Notes: generated by a model from the sequence alone, not told the origin. Positions 8,519 through 15,827 are shown, numbered from the stretch's first letter. The stretch: DNA of 40,832 nucleotides from Actinomycetales bacterium Actino_02 (GCA_001603275.1 LUYM01000003.1:1-40832), one strand, 5' to 3'. A program made the numbers and translations.

Positions 8519-10110
8519 GATGCTGCTCCAGTCTTGATCTCGGAATCGGCCGCCCCTTCGGCGATGACGGCCAGCAGGTCGTCCACGCTCAGGCCGTCGT
8601 TGACGAGGTCGGCCACCTTGCGCCGGTCGCGGAGCACCACGATCCGGTTGCTCAGCCGGAGCACTTCTTCGAGCTCGGCGGAGATGAACAGCACGCTCAG
8701 CCCGTTCTCGGCCAGCGAGTAGACCAGCTTCTGGATTTCGGCCTTGGCGCCGACGTCGATGCCGCGGGTGGGCTCGTCGAGGATCAGCAGCCGGGGGGCG
8801 ACGGCCAGCCAGCGGGCCAGCAACACCTTCTGCTGGTTGCCACCGGACAGGTTGCGGACCAGCGCATCGGCGTTCGGGGTCTTGATGTTGAGCGCTTCGA
8901 TGTAGCTGGCGGCCAGCTCGTCCTGCCGCTTGCGCGGGATCGGACGGAACCAGCCCCGGTCGGCCTGCAGGGCCAAGATGATGTTGTCGCGGACCGACAG
9001 GTCGTCGACGATGCCCTCGGCCCGGCGGTTCTCCGAGGAGTAGGCGATCTGGTGCTTGATGGCCTGCCGCGGGGTGCGCAGCTTCAGGACCTTGCCGTTC
9101 ACCTTGAGCTGGCCGCCGTCGAGCCGATCGACGCCACCGATCAGCCGGGCCAGCTCGGTGCGTCCGGAGCCCAGCAGGCCGGCCAGGCCGACCACCTCGC
9201 CGGCATCGACCTGAATGTCGATCGGGGCAATCGAGCCCTTCCGGGTCACGCCCTTCGCGGACAGGAAGGTCACCGTCTTGGCGTCGGCTTCTTCGTCCTT
9301 CTCGGTGGCGTGGACGCGGCTGCCGAGATCCTCCAGTGCGGTCAGCTCCTTGCCGATCATCGCCTGGACCAGATCGATCCGCAGCAGTTCGGGAGTCAGG
9401 TATTCGCCCACGAGCTGGCCGTTGCGCAGCACGGTGAGCCGGTCGCTGATCTCGTAGACCTGGTCGAGGAAGTGGCTGACGAACAGGATCGCGACGCCGC
9501 GCTCCTTCAGTGAACGGATCACCCGGAACAGCTCGGCAACCTCTTCGGTGTCGAGGCTGGAGGTGGGCTCGTCCAGGATCAGCACTTTCGCCTGAATGTC
9601 GATGGCTCGGGCGATGGCGACCAGTTGCTGGACGGCGAGTGAATGGGAGTTGAGCAGGGAGTTCGGGTCGATGTGAAGGTGCAGGCCCTCCAGGACGTCC
9701 TTGGCGCGGCGCCGCATGGCCCGCCAGTCGATGCCACCCAGGCGTCGCGGCTCACGGCCGAGCATCACGTTCTCGGCGACGGTGAGGTTCCCCAGCAGGT
9801 TCACTTCCTGGTACACCGTGCTGATTCCGGCGGCCTGGGCCTGGGCCGGGTTGATGAAGACGACCGACTCGCCGCCGAGCCGGATCTCGCCGGAATCGAT
9901 GCTGTAGACGCCGGTGAGGGCCTTGATCAGGGTGGACTTGCCGGCCCCGTTCTCGCCCATCAGCGAATGAACTTCGCCGGGGAACATCCGGAAGTCGACC
10001 CCGTCCAGGGCCTTCACTCCGGGGAAGGTGATCGAGATATCGGTCATCTCGACCACCGGCGCTGTCGTCACCGCTTCGGTCGGGGCTAGCGGGTTCGCGC
10101 TGTCAGGCAT
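8515..10110 (-). CDS. ytfR: Sugar ABC transporter ATP-binding protein, YtfR-like (two ATPase domains)
   Basis: 531 residues with two fused ATPase halves, as in CUT2 sugar importers. Half 1: Walker A GENGAGKST, then HSLAVQQLVAIARAI where LSGGQ would be expected, then Walker B VLILDEPTSSLD. Half 2 has a degenerate Walker A (GLLGSGRTE), a standard signature LSGGNQQKVLLARWL and LLILDEPTRGID. The LAVQQ deviation and the segment YQEVNLLGNLTVAENVMLGREP match YtfR. It is separated from ytfQ by a 105-base gap holding a strong hairpin, and overlaps ytfT by four bases. Confidence 0.9.
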   Translation of the reverse strand: MPDSANPLAPTEAVTTAPVVEMTDISITFPGVKALDGVDFRMFPGEVHSLMGENGAGKSTLIKALTGVYSIDSGEIRLGGESVVFINPAQAQAAGISTVYQEVNLLGNLTVAENVMLGREPRRLGGIDWRAMRRRAKDVLEGLHLHIDPNSLLNSHSLAVQQLVAIARAIDIQAKVLILDEPTSSLDTEEVAELFRVIRSLKERGVAILFVSHFLDQVYEISDRLTVLRNGQLVGEYLTPELLRIDLVQAMIGKELTALEDLGSRVHATEKDEEADAKTVTFLSAKGVTRKGSIAPIDIQVDAGEVVGLAGLLGSGRTELARLIGGVDRLDGGQLKVNGKVLKLRTPRQAIKHQIAYSSENRRAEGIVDDLSVRDNIILALQADRGWFRPIPRKRQDELAASYIEALNIKTPNADALVRNLSGGNQQKVLLARWLAVAPRLLILDEPTRGIDVGAKAEIQKLVYSLAENGLSVLFISAELEEVLRLSNRIVVLRDRRKVADLVNDGLSVDDLLAVIAEGAADSEIKTGAAS

Positions 10111-10150
10111 CGTTGCTCATCTCGTCGGCTGAACCATTCCTGGGGTGCGC

Positions 10151-10188
10151 CCGGGGTGGGTGCGTGGGTTTCCACACACCCACCCCGG
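10151..10188 (-). promoter_or_regulatory. Intercistronic hairpin between ytfQ and ytfR
   Basis: Two 17-base arms (10151-10167 and 10172-10188) with a four-base loop. In the minus-strand RNA every position pairs, one as G-U; in the plus strand that position would be a C-A mismatch, which supports function in the minus-strand transcript. There is no U-run. Such a structure after the binding-protein gene typically lowers readthrough into the rest of the operon or protects the upstream mRNA, giving excess binding protein. Confidence 0.75.
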
Positions 10189-10215
10189 GGGCGGGTACTA
10201 CAGCTGAGCTAGCGC

Positions 10216-11214
10216 TCAGTACTTGCGGGTGGGCAGAGCCGTCTTGGCCTGGTCCTGGGTGAAGGTGGTCTCGTCGGTGACGATCCGCTTCTCGACAGCC
10301 TCGCCGGCGTTGAGCTTCTTGACGATGTCGATCAGCTGCTTGCCGAGGAGCGGGGAGCACTCGACGATGAAGTTGATCTTGCCGTCAGCCAGAGCCTGCA
10401 TTCCATCGTGGACCGCGTCAACGGTGACGATCTTGATGTCCTTGCCCGGCACCTTGCCGGCCGCGGTGATCGCCTCGATGGCGCCCAGGCCCATGTCGTC
10501 GTTCTGCGCGAAGACCAGGTCGATCTTCGGCTGCGACTTCAGGAAGGCCTCCATGACCTGCTTGCCGCCGGCGCGGGTGAAGTCACCGGTCTGGCTGGCC
10601 ACAACCTTGAGGTTGCTGTTCGACGCGATGGCGTCGGCGAAGCCCTTGGCCCGGTCGATGGCCGGGGCGGAGCCCGTGGTGCCTTCGAGCTGGACGATGT
10701 TCACCGGAGCCGAAGCGCTCTTGTACTCGTTGGCAACCCACTCGCCGGCCTTCTTGCCCTCGAGCACGAAGTCGGAGCCGAGGAAGGTGGCGTAGAGCGA
10801 GGTGTCCTTGGAGTCGACTGCACGGTCGGTCAGGATGACCGGGATCTTCGCAGCCTTGGCCTCATTCAGGACGGCGTCCCAACCAGTCTGGACGACCGGG
10901 GAGAACGCGATGTAATCCACACCCTGCTGGATGTAGGAACGGATGGCGCTGATCTGGTTCTCCTGCTTCTGCTGAGCATCGGAGAACTTCAGCTGGATCC
11001 CGGCCTCCTTGAAGGAGTCCTGGATATCCTTGGTGTTCGCGGTACGCCAGCCACTCTCGGCACCCACCTGTGCAAAGCCGACAACGATCTTGTCCAGCGG
11101 CTTGTTCGCGGCACCGCCGGCGCCACCGCTCGCTGCGGGGGTAGCCCCGCCACTGCAAGCCGAGAGCGCCATGACCAGCGCAGCGGCTGCGAAGAGACCA
11201 ACGGTCTTCTTCAT
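10216..11214 (-). CDS. ytfQ: Sugar-binding lipoprotein, YtfQ-like
   Basis: 332 residues. Lipoprotein signal MKKTVGLFAAAALVMALSAC, with the lipidated Cys at residue 20, then a Gly/Ala linker and a periplasmic-binding-protein-4 domain. Segments such as VGFAQVGAESGWR, FSDAQQKQENQI, FSPVVQTGWD and QTGDFTRAGGKQVMEAFLK are near-identical to the E. coli YtfQ galactofuranose-binding protein. I chose ATG 11214, preceded by AAGGAGG with six bases spacing; an upstream ATG at 11235 would place that ribosome-binding site inside the gene. First gene of the operon, with a roughly 70-base 5' UTR. The substrate is probably a furanose sugar (galactofuranose by homology), untested. Confidence 0.92.
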   Translation of the reverse strand: MKKTVGLFAAAALVMALSACSGGATPAASGGAGGAANKPLDKIVVGFAQVGAESGWRTANTKDIQDSFKEAGIQLKFSDAQQKQENQISAIRSYIQQGVDYIAFSPVVQTGWDAVLNEAKAAKIPVILTDRAVDSKDTSLYATFLGSDFVLEGKKAGEWVANEYKSASAPVNIVQLEGTTGSAPAIDRAKGFADAIASNSNLKVVASQTGDFTRAGGKQVMEAFLKSQPKIDLVFAQNDDMGLGAIEAITAAGKVPGKDIKIVTVDAVHDGMQALADGKINFIVECSPLLGKQLIDIVKKLNAGEAVEKRIVTDETTFTQDQAKTALPTRKY

Positions 11215-11290
11215 CTTGAACCTCCTTGTTCGCAACCCGCGGTGATGCAGGAACCACCACGAGGAACGGCCGCCCGTGGCCGTAGCGAAA

Positions 11291-11319
11291 TGTTAAGGCT
11301 CACATGTGAGCCCTAACAA
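11291..11319 (-). promoter_or_regulatory. ytfQ promoter with a 28-base palindromic operator in its spacer
   Basis: On the minus strand -35 TTGTTA (11319-11314) and -10 TTAACA (11296-11291) are separated by exactly 17 bases. The spacer together with parts of both boxes forms a 28-base palindrome (11291-11318) centred on CACATGTG with half-site TGTTA(A/G)GGCTCACA, imperfect at a single symmetric pair. A repressor bound here would block RNA polymerase directly. The LacI-family protein of the operon is the obvious candidate. Confidence 0.75.
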
Positions 11320-11370
11320 TCGGCTGTGACAATCCGTTATGAACTCGTTACCGTGCCTAGTGGGCGCGCC

Positions 11371-11384
11371 TGAGAGCGCTTACC
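11371..11384. promoter_or_regulatory. Auxiliary LacI-type operator (centre)
   Basis: TGAGAGCGCTTACC fits the LacI-family pattern TGTAAgCGcTTACA at 11 of 14 positions, including the central CG. It lies about 73 bases upstream of the promoter operator. Confidence 0.5.
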
Positions 11385-11391
11385 TCTGCCG

Positions 11392-11411
11392 TCACATGAG
11401 CGCTCACAATT
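11392..11411. promoter_or_regulatory. Auxiliary LacI-type operator (distal), lacO-like
   Basis: On the minus strand this site begins AATTGTGAGCGCTCA, identical over 15 bases to the ideal symmetric lac operator, with the second arm diverging. The central TGAGCGCTCA is a perfect palindrome. It is 97 bases from the centre of the promoter operator, a distance suited to DNA looping by a tetrameric repressor. Confidence 0.55.
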
Positions 11412-11504
11412 GGGCTCTCTGATCGGCCTCGACTAGGGACTTTGCGTCCCCGGACGGGTGACGTCCATCTTTCGTCCGCTGCGACCCCCGACCTCGGGAC
11501 GAAA

Positions 11505-11672
11505 GGGGACGGTTCCCGTTACGTCCCAGGGATGGCAGCGACAAGCCCGGTAGGCCGATGACGGGGACGGTTCCATTACCGTCCACCCTGGCCAGCCCGA
11601 CTGCTGGGGACGGTTCCATTTCCGTCCAACCCTCTCGCAGCGGGAACCTTGGACGGTAATGGAACCGTCCCC
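11505..11672. repeat. Cluster of four GGGGACGG-type hairpin repeats
   Basis: Copies at 11505-11527 (variant ...CGTTACGTCCC), 11563-11584, 11606-11627 (ATTT variant) and, inverted, 11651-11672. Copies 2 and 3 are direct with a 43-base period; copy 4 reads in the sense direction of the histidine kinase gene and begins five bases after its TGA stop. The rest of the gap 11215-11677 holds the ytfQ promoter and operators described separately. Confidence 0.85.
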
Positions 11673-11677
11673 GGTGA

Positions 11678-12781
11678 TCACACGAGGGGGACGCGCAAGG
11701 TGAAGGTCGAGCCCTGGCCCAGGCCGGCCGAGGCGGCGCTCAGCGAGCCGCCGTGGCGAGCCAGGATGCTGCGCGAGATGGTGAGCCCGATCCCCGAGCC
11801 GGTGTCGCCGACCGATCGGGAGCCGGGCACCCGGTAGAAGCGCTCGAAGATCCGGGGTAGTTCGGCTTCGGCGATCCCGACGCCGGTGTCGGAGACCTCG
11901 ATCAGGCCAGTCCCGGCGTCGCGTCGACAGCGCAGCTGTACTCGTCCGCCGCTCGGGGTGGCTCGCAAGGCATTGCCGACCACGTTCGTCACAGCCTGGG
12001 CCAGCCGGTCCGCGTCCACCTCGGCGGGCAGCGGGACGTCACCGGGCTCGATGACCAGCGTGATACCGGCATCCTCGGCCTGTGGACGCAGCCGCTGCGC
12101 GGCCCGTTCGGCGACCTCGCGCAGGTCGGCGCGGGCCGGATGCAACTCCAGTCGGCCCTCCTCGGCCTTGGAGAGCATCGACAAGTCATCGCCCAGCCGG
12201 CGCAGCCGGCGCACTTCGTCGCTGATCTGGGACAGGTTCGCCGGCGTCGTCGGCAGCACCTGATCGATCATCCCCTCGACGTAGCCGTCGATGACGGTCA
12301 GTGGGGTGCGCAACTCGTGGGCCACCTCGCCGAGGAGGCGTAGCCGGCGGGCCTCCGTCTCGGCCAGCGCCGCGCCCAGAGTGTTCACGTCGGTGGCCAG
12401 CCCGGCCAGCTCGATCTCCTTCGGGACGTCCACCCGGGCCTGGTACTGGCCCTCGGCGATGTCCTTGGTGGCCCGGCGCAGTGCCGCCAGCGGGCGTCCG
12501 ATCCGGTAGGCGAGCAGGACACCGAGGATCGTGGCGGCCGCCACCCCGATCAGGGCTCCGATCAGCAGAGACGAGTCGACCGCCGAGGCGAACTGGTCGC
12601 GCAGCATCTGGCCTTGTCCCTGGCCGGCGCTGCCGCGTCCCATGCCCGGGTTCGGATTGCCGCGCAGGCTGGCGTCGAACAGTGCCGGAGCCAGTGCCCG
12701 CACCACGAAGAAGGTGGTCACCGCGCCGAGTACGGCCACCAGCAGGTGGGAGAGCACCATCCGGGCGCTGAGGCTCTTCAT
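11678..12781 (-). CDS. Sensor histidine kinase (BaeS/MprB-like)
   Basis: 367 residues. Transmembrane helix about 8-30, a short extracytoplasmic loop (about 31-70) rich in Gly, Met and Gln (NPGMGRGSAGQGQGQM), second helix about 71-92, HAMP domain about 90-145, HisKA with phospho-acceptor H155 in EVAHELRTPL, then the ATPase domain with an N-box-like NVVGNALRATPSGG, DTGVGI (G1) and GSGIGLTISR (G2). ATG at 12781 overlaps the response-regulator stop by four bases, so kinase and regulator form a cognate pair. The very small sensor loop suggests an intramembrane or metal/envelope-stress signal rather than a large ligand. Confidence 0.92.
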   Translation of the reverse strand: MKSLSARMVLSHLLVAVLGAVTTFFVVRALAPALFDASLRGNPNPGMGRGSAGQGQGQMLRDQFASAVDSSLLIGALIGVAAATILGVLLAYRIGRPLAALRRATKDIAEGQYQARVDVPKEIELAGLATDVNTLGAALAETEARRLRLLGEVAHELRTPLTVIDGYVEGMIDQVLPTTPANLSQISDEVRRLRRLGDDLSMLSKAEEGRLELHPARADLREVAERAAQRLRPQAEDAGITLVIEPGDVPLPAEVDADRLAQAVTNVVGNALRATPSGGRVQLRCRRDAGTGLIEVSDTGVGIAEAELPRIFERFYRVPGSRSVGDTGSGIGLTISRSILARHGGSLSAASAGLGQGSTFTLRVPLV

Positions 12782-13494
12782 GAGGTCGTCGCAATCGGTG
12801 TGGGCAGGAACTTGTAGCCGACGCCGCGGGCGGTGCCGATGATCGAGGGTGAGTTCGCGTCGTCACCCAGAGCGCTGCGGATGCTGCGGATGTGGACGTC
12901 CACCACCCGCTCATCGCCGTAGAAGTCGTAGCCCCAGACCCGTTCCAGCAGCTGGGCCCGGGAGTAGACCCGGCCCGGCGCGGTAGCCAGGGCCAGCAGC
13001 AGCTCGAAGTCCAGGGCGGACAAGGTGACCAGGCCGGCCGCGGTGCTGGCTTCGCGACGCAACGGGTCGATGGTCAGGCCATCGAACCGCAGCACTTGAT
13101 CGTCGGTATCCGGTGCCGGGTCGCTGCGCCGACGGCGGAGCACCGTCTTCACCCGTGCGACGACCTCGCGGGGGCTGAACGGTTTGGTGATGTAGTCATC
13201 GGCGCCAACACTCAGCCCCACCAGCTTGTCGACCTCCTCGGAGCGGGCGGTGACCAGGATCACGTAGGGGTCGATGGTGGCCCGGATCTTGGCCAGGACG
13301 TCCAGGCCGTTGAGGTCGGGCAGGCCGATGTCGAGCAGGATCAGATCCAGGTCGGCACCGAGGCGGGCGGCCAGGTTGAGGGCGTCCGCGCCGGTGGCGG
13401 CGGTGATCACGTCGAAGCCGTCGGCCTCGAGGTAGGCCTTCAGCACCGATTGGATCTGCGGCTCGTCGTCGACGACGAGGATGCGCTGTTTCAT
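12778..13494 (-). CDS. OmpR-family response regulator
   Basis: 238 residues. Receiver domain with acidic pair D9-D10, phosphorylation site D55 (LILLDIGLPD), T82 and K104 (TKPFSPRE), then a winged-helix DNA-binding domain ending VDVHIRSIRSALGDD...GVGYKF. Good ribosome-binding site AAGGAG before ATG 13494. It sits between the DUF2202 gene and the kinase; direct CTTCAC repeats upstream of DUF2202 are its likely target, which would make the operon autoregulated. Confidence 0.93.
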   Translation of the reverse strand: MKQRILVVDDEPQIQSVLKAYLEADGFDVITAATGADALNLAARLGADLDLILLDIGLPDLNGLDVLAKIRATIDPYVILVTARSEEVDKLVGLSVGADDYITKPFSPREVVARVKTVLRRRRSDPAPDTDDQVLRFDGLTIDPLRREASTAAGLVTLSALDFELLLALATAPGRVYSRAQLLERVWGYDFYGDERVVDVHIRSIRSALGDDANSPSIIGTARGVGYKFLPTPIATTS

Positions 13495-13550
13495 CGGTCT
13501 CCTTCGTGCTTGCCCTCAGCCTAGGGTCGCGGCTCGGCTGCGGCGCCGAA

Positions 13551-13584
13551 GCCGGGGTGGTCATTGGTGGATGACCACCCCGGC
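13551..13584 (-). promoter_or_regulatory. Intercistronic hairpin between the DUF2202 gene and the response regulator
   Basis: A perfect 14-base stem (13551-13564 with 13571-13584) and six-base loop, 22 bases after the DUF2202 stop and without a U-run. It probably limits readthrough into the two-component genes or stabilises the upstream transcript, the same layout as after ytfQ. Confidence 0.7.
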
Positions 13585-13606
13585 GAGGGGTAGAGGGTGG
13601 GTGAGG

Positions 13607-14323
13607 TCAGCGCAGCGGGCAATCGGCCGGACGCTGGACGTTGCCGGAACGGCCCTGACCCATTCCCCGGCCCTGGCCCATGCCCATTCCGGGCTGGGTG
13701 CCGGTGGTCTGGGTGCCGCGGCGTCCGTTCTGCATGCCCTGTCCGTTCTGGGCGCCGAGGATCTTGCCGTCCTTGGCTGCCGTGAACGAGCGGAGGTGAT
13801 TCTCCGAGCCGAAGGACAGGTTCGTGAAGACCTGCTTCGCGTCGGCCGCAGTGGTCTCGGCGATGGCCGCCTTCAGGTCGGCGATGTCCTTGGTCTCGAT
13901 GGTGATGCCGACCTGGTACGCGTCGGTCAGCGACTTTTCGCCGGTGCTGATCAGTGAGCTGTACAGCGACTGCAGGTCGGCGTTGGCATAGCTGCCGTCG
14001 GCCCGCGAGGCCGCCGGATCGGCGATCCCATAGCGCTGCAGCAACAGGCCCATGCTCTCGAAGTGCCACTGCTCGGCCCGGGCGATGTTGGCGAAGACCG
14101 GTGCTGTGGGGTACTTGGCGGCCAGAGCGGTGTAGACGTCGTGGGCCAGCCGCTCCTCCTCACGCATGAAGGTGAGGTTCTTGGTCAGTGCGGCGTCCGC
14201 GGACGCCGTTGCGGTGGGGGTTGGGGTGGGCGTCGGTGCTGCTTCGGCGATGGCCGACCAGCCGATCATCCCGATCGCGATGGCCGGGACGGCCAGTGCG
14301 ATGCGCTTCATCCAGGTGTTCAT
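13607..14323 (-). CDS. Secreted DUF2202 (ferritin-like) protein
   Basis: 238 residues. Signal peptide (MKRIALAVPAIAIGMIGW, cleavage near AEA-AP), a Thr/Pro linker, then a DUF2202 four-helix domain whose candidate metal ligands lie in REEERLAHDVY, ARAEQWHFE and SENHLRSF. The C-terminal 35 residues are a Gly/Met/Gln-rich tail (GMGMGQGRGMGQGR). ATG 14323 is chosen because AAGGAG lies seven bases upstream; the longer start at 14350 has no such site. It is first in an operon with a response regulator and kinase. DUF2202 proteins are ferritin-like and their function is not established; metal or redox handling at the cell surface is an inference. Confidence 0.85.
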   Translation of the reverse strand: MNTWMKRIALAVPAIAIGMIGWSAIAEAAPTPTPTPTATASADAALTKNLTFMREEERLAHDVYTALAAKYPTAPVFANIARAEQWHFESMGLLLQRYGIADPAASRADGSYANADLQSLYSSLISTGEKSLTDAYQVGITIETKDIADLKAAIAETTAADAKQVFTNLSFGSENHLRSFTAAKDGKILGAQNGQGMQNGRRGTQTTGTQPGMGMGQGRGMGQGRSGNVQRPADCPLR

Positions 14324-14401
14324 GGGGTGCTCCTTGTGCTCGTTGTTCACCGTGATGAGACGAAGTTAGGAGCCGGGGATGAAGCCTCCCGCGGGGCTTT
14401 C

Positions 14402-14428
14402 GTGAAGCTTGTGTGAAGGCGGGTGAAG
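14402..14428 (-). promoter_or_regulatory. Three direct CTTCAC repeats: likely response-regulator binding site of the DUF2202 operon
   Basis: On the minus strand CTTCAC occurs at 14428-14423, 14418-14413 and 14407-14402, one helical turn apart (10 and 11 bases). A plausible -10 TAACTT lies at 14368-14363 with no good -35, so the repeats would be at about -46 to -72. This is the arrangement expected for an OmpR-family activator. Confidence 0.6.
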
Positions 14429-14430
14429 GC

Positions 14431-14498
14431 GGGGACGGTTCCTGTTACGTCCCAGGCTTCATCGGGCGCGAGGTTGGGACGTAACAGGAACCGTCCCC
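14431..14498. repeat. Perfect inverted pair of GGGGACGG-type repeats (24-base stem)
   Basis: Copies at 14431-14453 and 14476-14498 carry the same variant core (CTGTTACG instead of ATTACCG), so their arms still match perfectly over 24 bases including one extra pair; the loop is 20 bases. GTTTTG follows on the plus strand. It lies between eno and the DUF2202 promoter and could insulate the two. Confidence 0.85.
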
Positions 14499-14517
14499 GT
14501 TTTGTATCAGGAGAGGA

Positions 14518-14546
14518 GCCGGGGGCGGGCGTGACCCGTCCCCGGC
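14518..14546 (-). terminator. Hairpin terminator of the enolase gene
   Basis: Twelve-base GC-rich stem (14518-14529 with 14535-14546, one mismatch) and five-base loop, 15 bases beyond the enolase stop. No U-run, as is common in high-GC actinobacteria. Confidence 0.5.
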
Positions 14547-14561
14547 CTTACCGAGGAGGTG

Positions 14562-15827
14562 TTACCGGTCCAGGCCGTAGGGCAGGGACGGGTTGGCGGC
14601 CTCGATCTGGACCAGCCGGTTGTACTTGGCGATCCGCTCGCCACGGGCTGGGGCGCCGGTCTTGATCTGGCCGCTGCCGGTTGCCACGGCCAGGTCGGCG
14701 ATGAACGTGTCCGGGGTCTCGCCGGAGCGGTGCGAGACCATCTGGCCGTAGCCGGCCTCGCGGCAGATCCGCATCGCCTCCAGGGTTTCGGTGACGGTGC
14801 CGATCTGGTTCACCTTGATCAGGGCGGCGTTCGCGATCCCGTCCGCGATGGCCGCGGTGATGATGGCCGGGTTGGTGCAGAAGTTGTCGTCGCCGACCAG
14901 CTGGATCTTGCCGCCCAGGGTGGCGGTGAGCTGCTTCCAGCCGTCCGGATCCTGCTCACCCAGGCCGTCCTCGATGCTCCAGATCGGGAACCGGTCGACC
15001 ATCTCGGAGTAGCGGGCGATCATGTCGGCGCTGCTCAGCAGCTTCCCGTTGACCTTGTAGCCGTCGGCGGTCCAGAACTCCGAAGCCGCCGGGTCGAGGG
15101 CGATCCCCACTCCGGCCTTGCCCAACGGGTAGCCGGCGTCGCCGATCGCAGCGACGATCAGCTCCAGCACCTCCTCGGGCTCGGCCAGGTTCGGGGCGAA
15201 GCCGCCCTCATCACCCAGCCCGGTGGCGTGTCCGCCGGCGACCAGCCGCTTGCGCAGGGCGGCGTAGACCTCCGCGCCGGCCCGGACGGCTTCGCGCATC
15301 GAGGTGGCCCCGATCGGGCAGATCATGAACTCCTGGAAGTCGAGCGGGTTCGGGGCGTGGGCGCCGCCGTTGAGCACGTTGAAACAGGGCACCGGCAGCC
15401 GGTGCGTCCCTCCGATGCCGGGCAGCCACTCGTACAGCGGCTTTCCGGCGGACGCGGCCAGCGCCCGGGCCAGCGCCATCGACGTGCCGATCAGGGCATT
15501 CGCGCCGAGGCGGGCCTTGTTCGGGGTGCCGTCCAGATCGCGCATCGCCTGGTCGACCTCGGCCAGACTCGTCCAGCTGCGTCCGGATAGGGCGGCGTTC
15601 AGTTCGCCGTTCACGTTGCCGACGGCCTTGCTGACCCCGGAGCCGCCGAAGCGGGCTGGGTCGCCATCGCGCAGTTCGACGGCCTCCCGGCTTCCGGTGG
15701 ACGCGCCGGACGGAACTCCGGCCTCGGCCACGGTGCCATCAGCCAGGCTGACTGTCACGGTGAGGGTGGGGCGGCCACGGGAGTCGAGGATCTCGATCGC
15801 CTGCACACCACTGATTTCGAAAGCCAC
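14562..15827 (-). CDS. eno: Enolase (phosphopyruvate hydratase)
   Basis: Glycolytic enzyme interconverting 2-phosphoglycerate and phosphoenolpyruvate in the cytoplasm. 421 residues, the usual length. Motifs: ILDSRGRPT, VPSGASTGSREAVELRD, NVLNGGAHAPN, GDEGGFAPN, SIEDGLGEQD, GDDNFCTN, LIKVNQIGT and VSHRSGETPD carry the Mg2+ ligands and catalytic Lys/Glu. I chose GTG 15827 (VAFEISGVQ) behind AAAGGGG; the longer frame to 15881 adds an unconserved 18-residue tail. The sequence (SLADGTVAEAG, KAVGNVNGEL, CFNVLNGGAHAPNPLDFQ) looks like a divergent enolase subtype, so a second, housekeeping enolase elsewhere in the genome is possible. Monocistronic. Confidence 0.93.
   Translation of the reverse strand: MAFEISGVQAIEILDSRGRPTLTVTVSLADGTVAEAGVPSGASTGSREAVELRDGDPARFGGSGVSKAVGNVNGELNAALSGRSWTSLAEVDQAMRDLDGTPNKARLGANALIGTSMALARALAASAGKPLYEWLPGIGGTHRLPVPCFNVLNGGAHAPNPLDFQEFMICPIGATSMREAVRAGAEVYAALRKRLVAGGHATGLGDEGGFAPNLAEPEEVLELIVAAIGDAGYPLGKAGVGIALDPAASEFWTADGYKVNGKLLSSADMIARYSEMVDRFPIWSIEDGLGEQDPDGWKQLTATLGGKIQLVGDDNFCTNPAIITAAIADGIANAALIKVNQIGTVTETLEAMRICREAGYGQMVSHRSGETPDTFIADLAVATGSGQIKTGAPARGERIAKYNRLVQIEAANPSLPYGLDR

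Noticed and set aside
11505-11672. Possible CRISPR array from the regularly spaced repeats
   Set aside because: Only two to four copies per site, spacers are partly conserved in sequence, orientation varies, copies are dispersed at five loci, and no cas gene is present.
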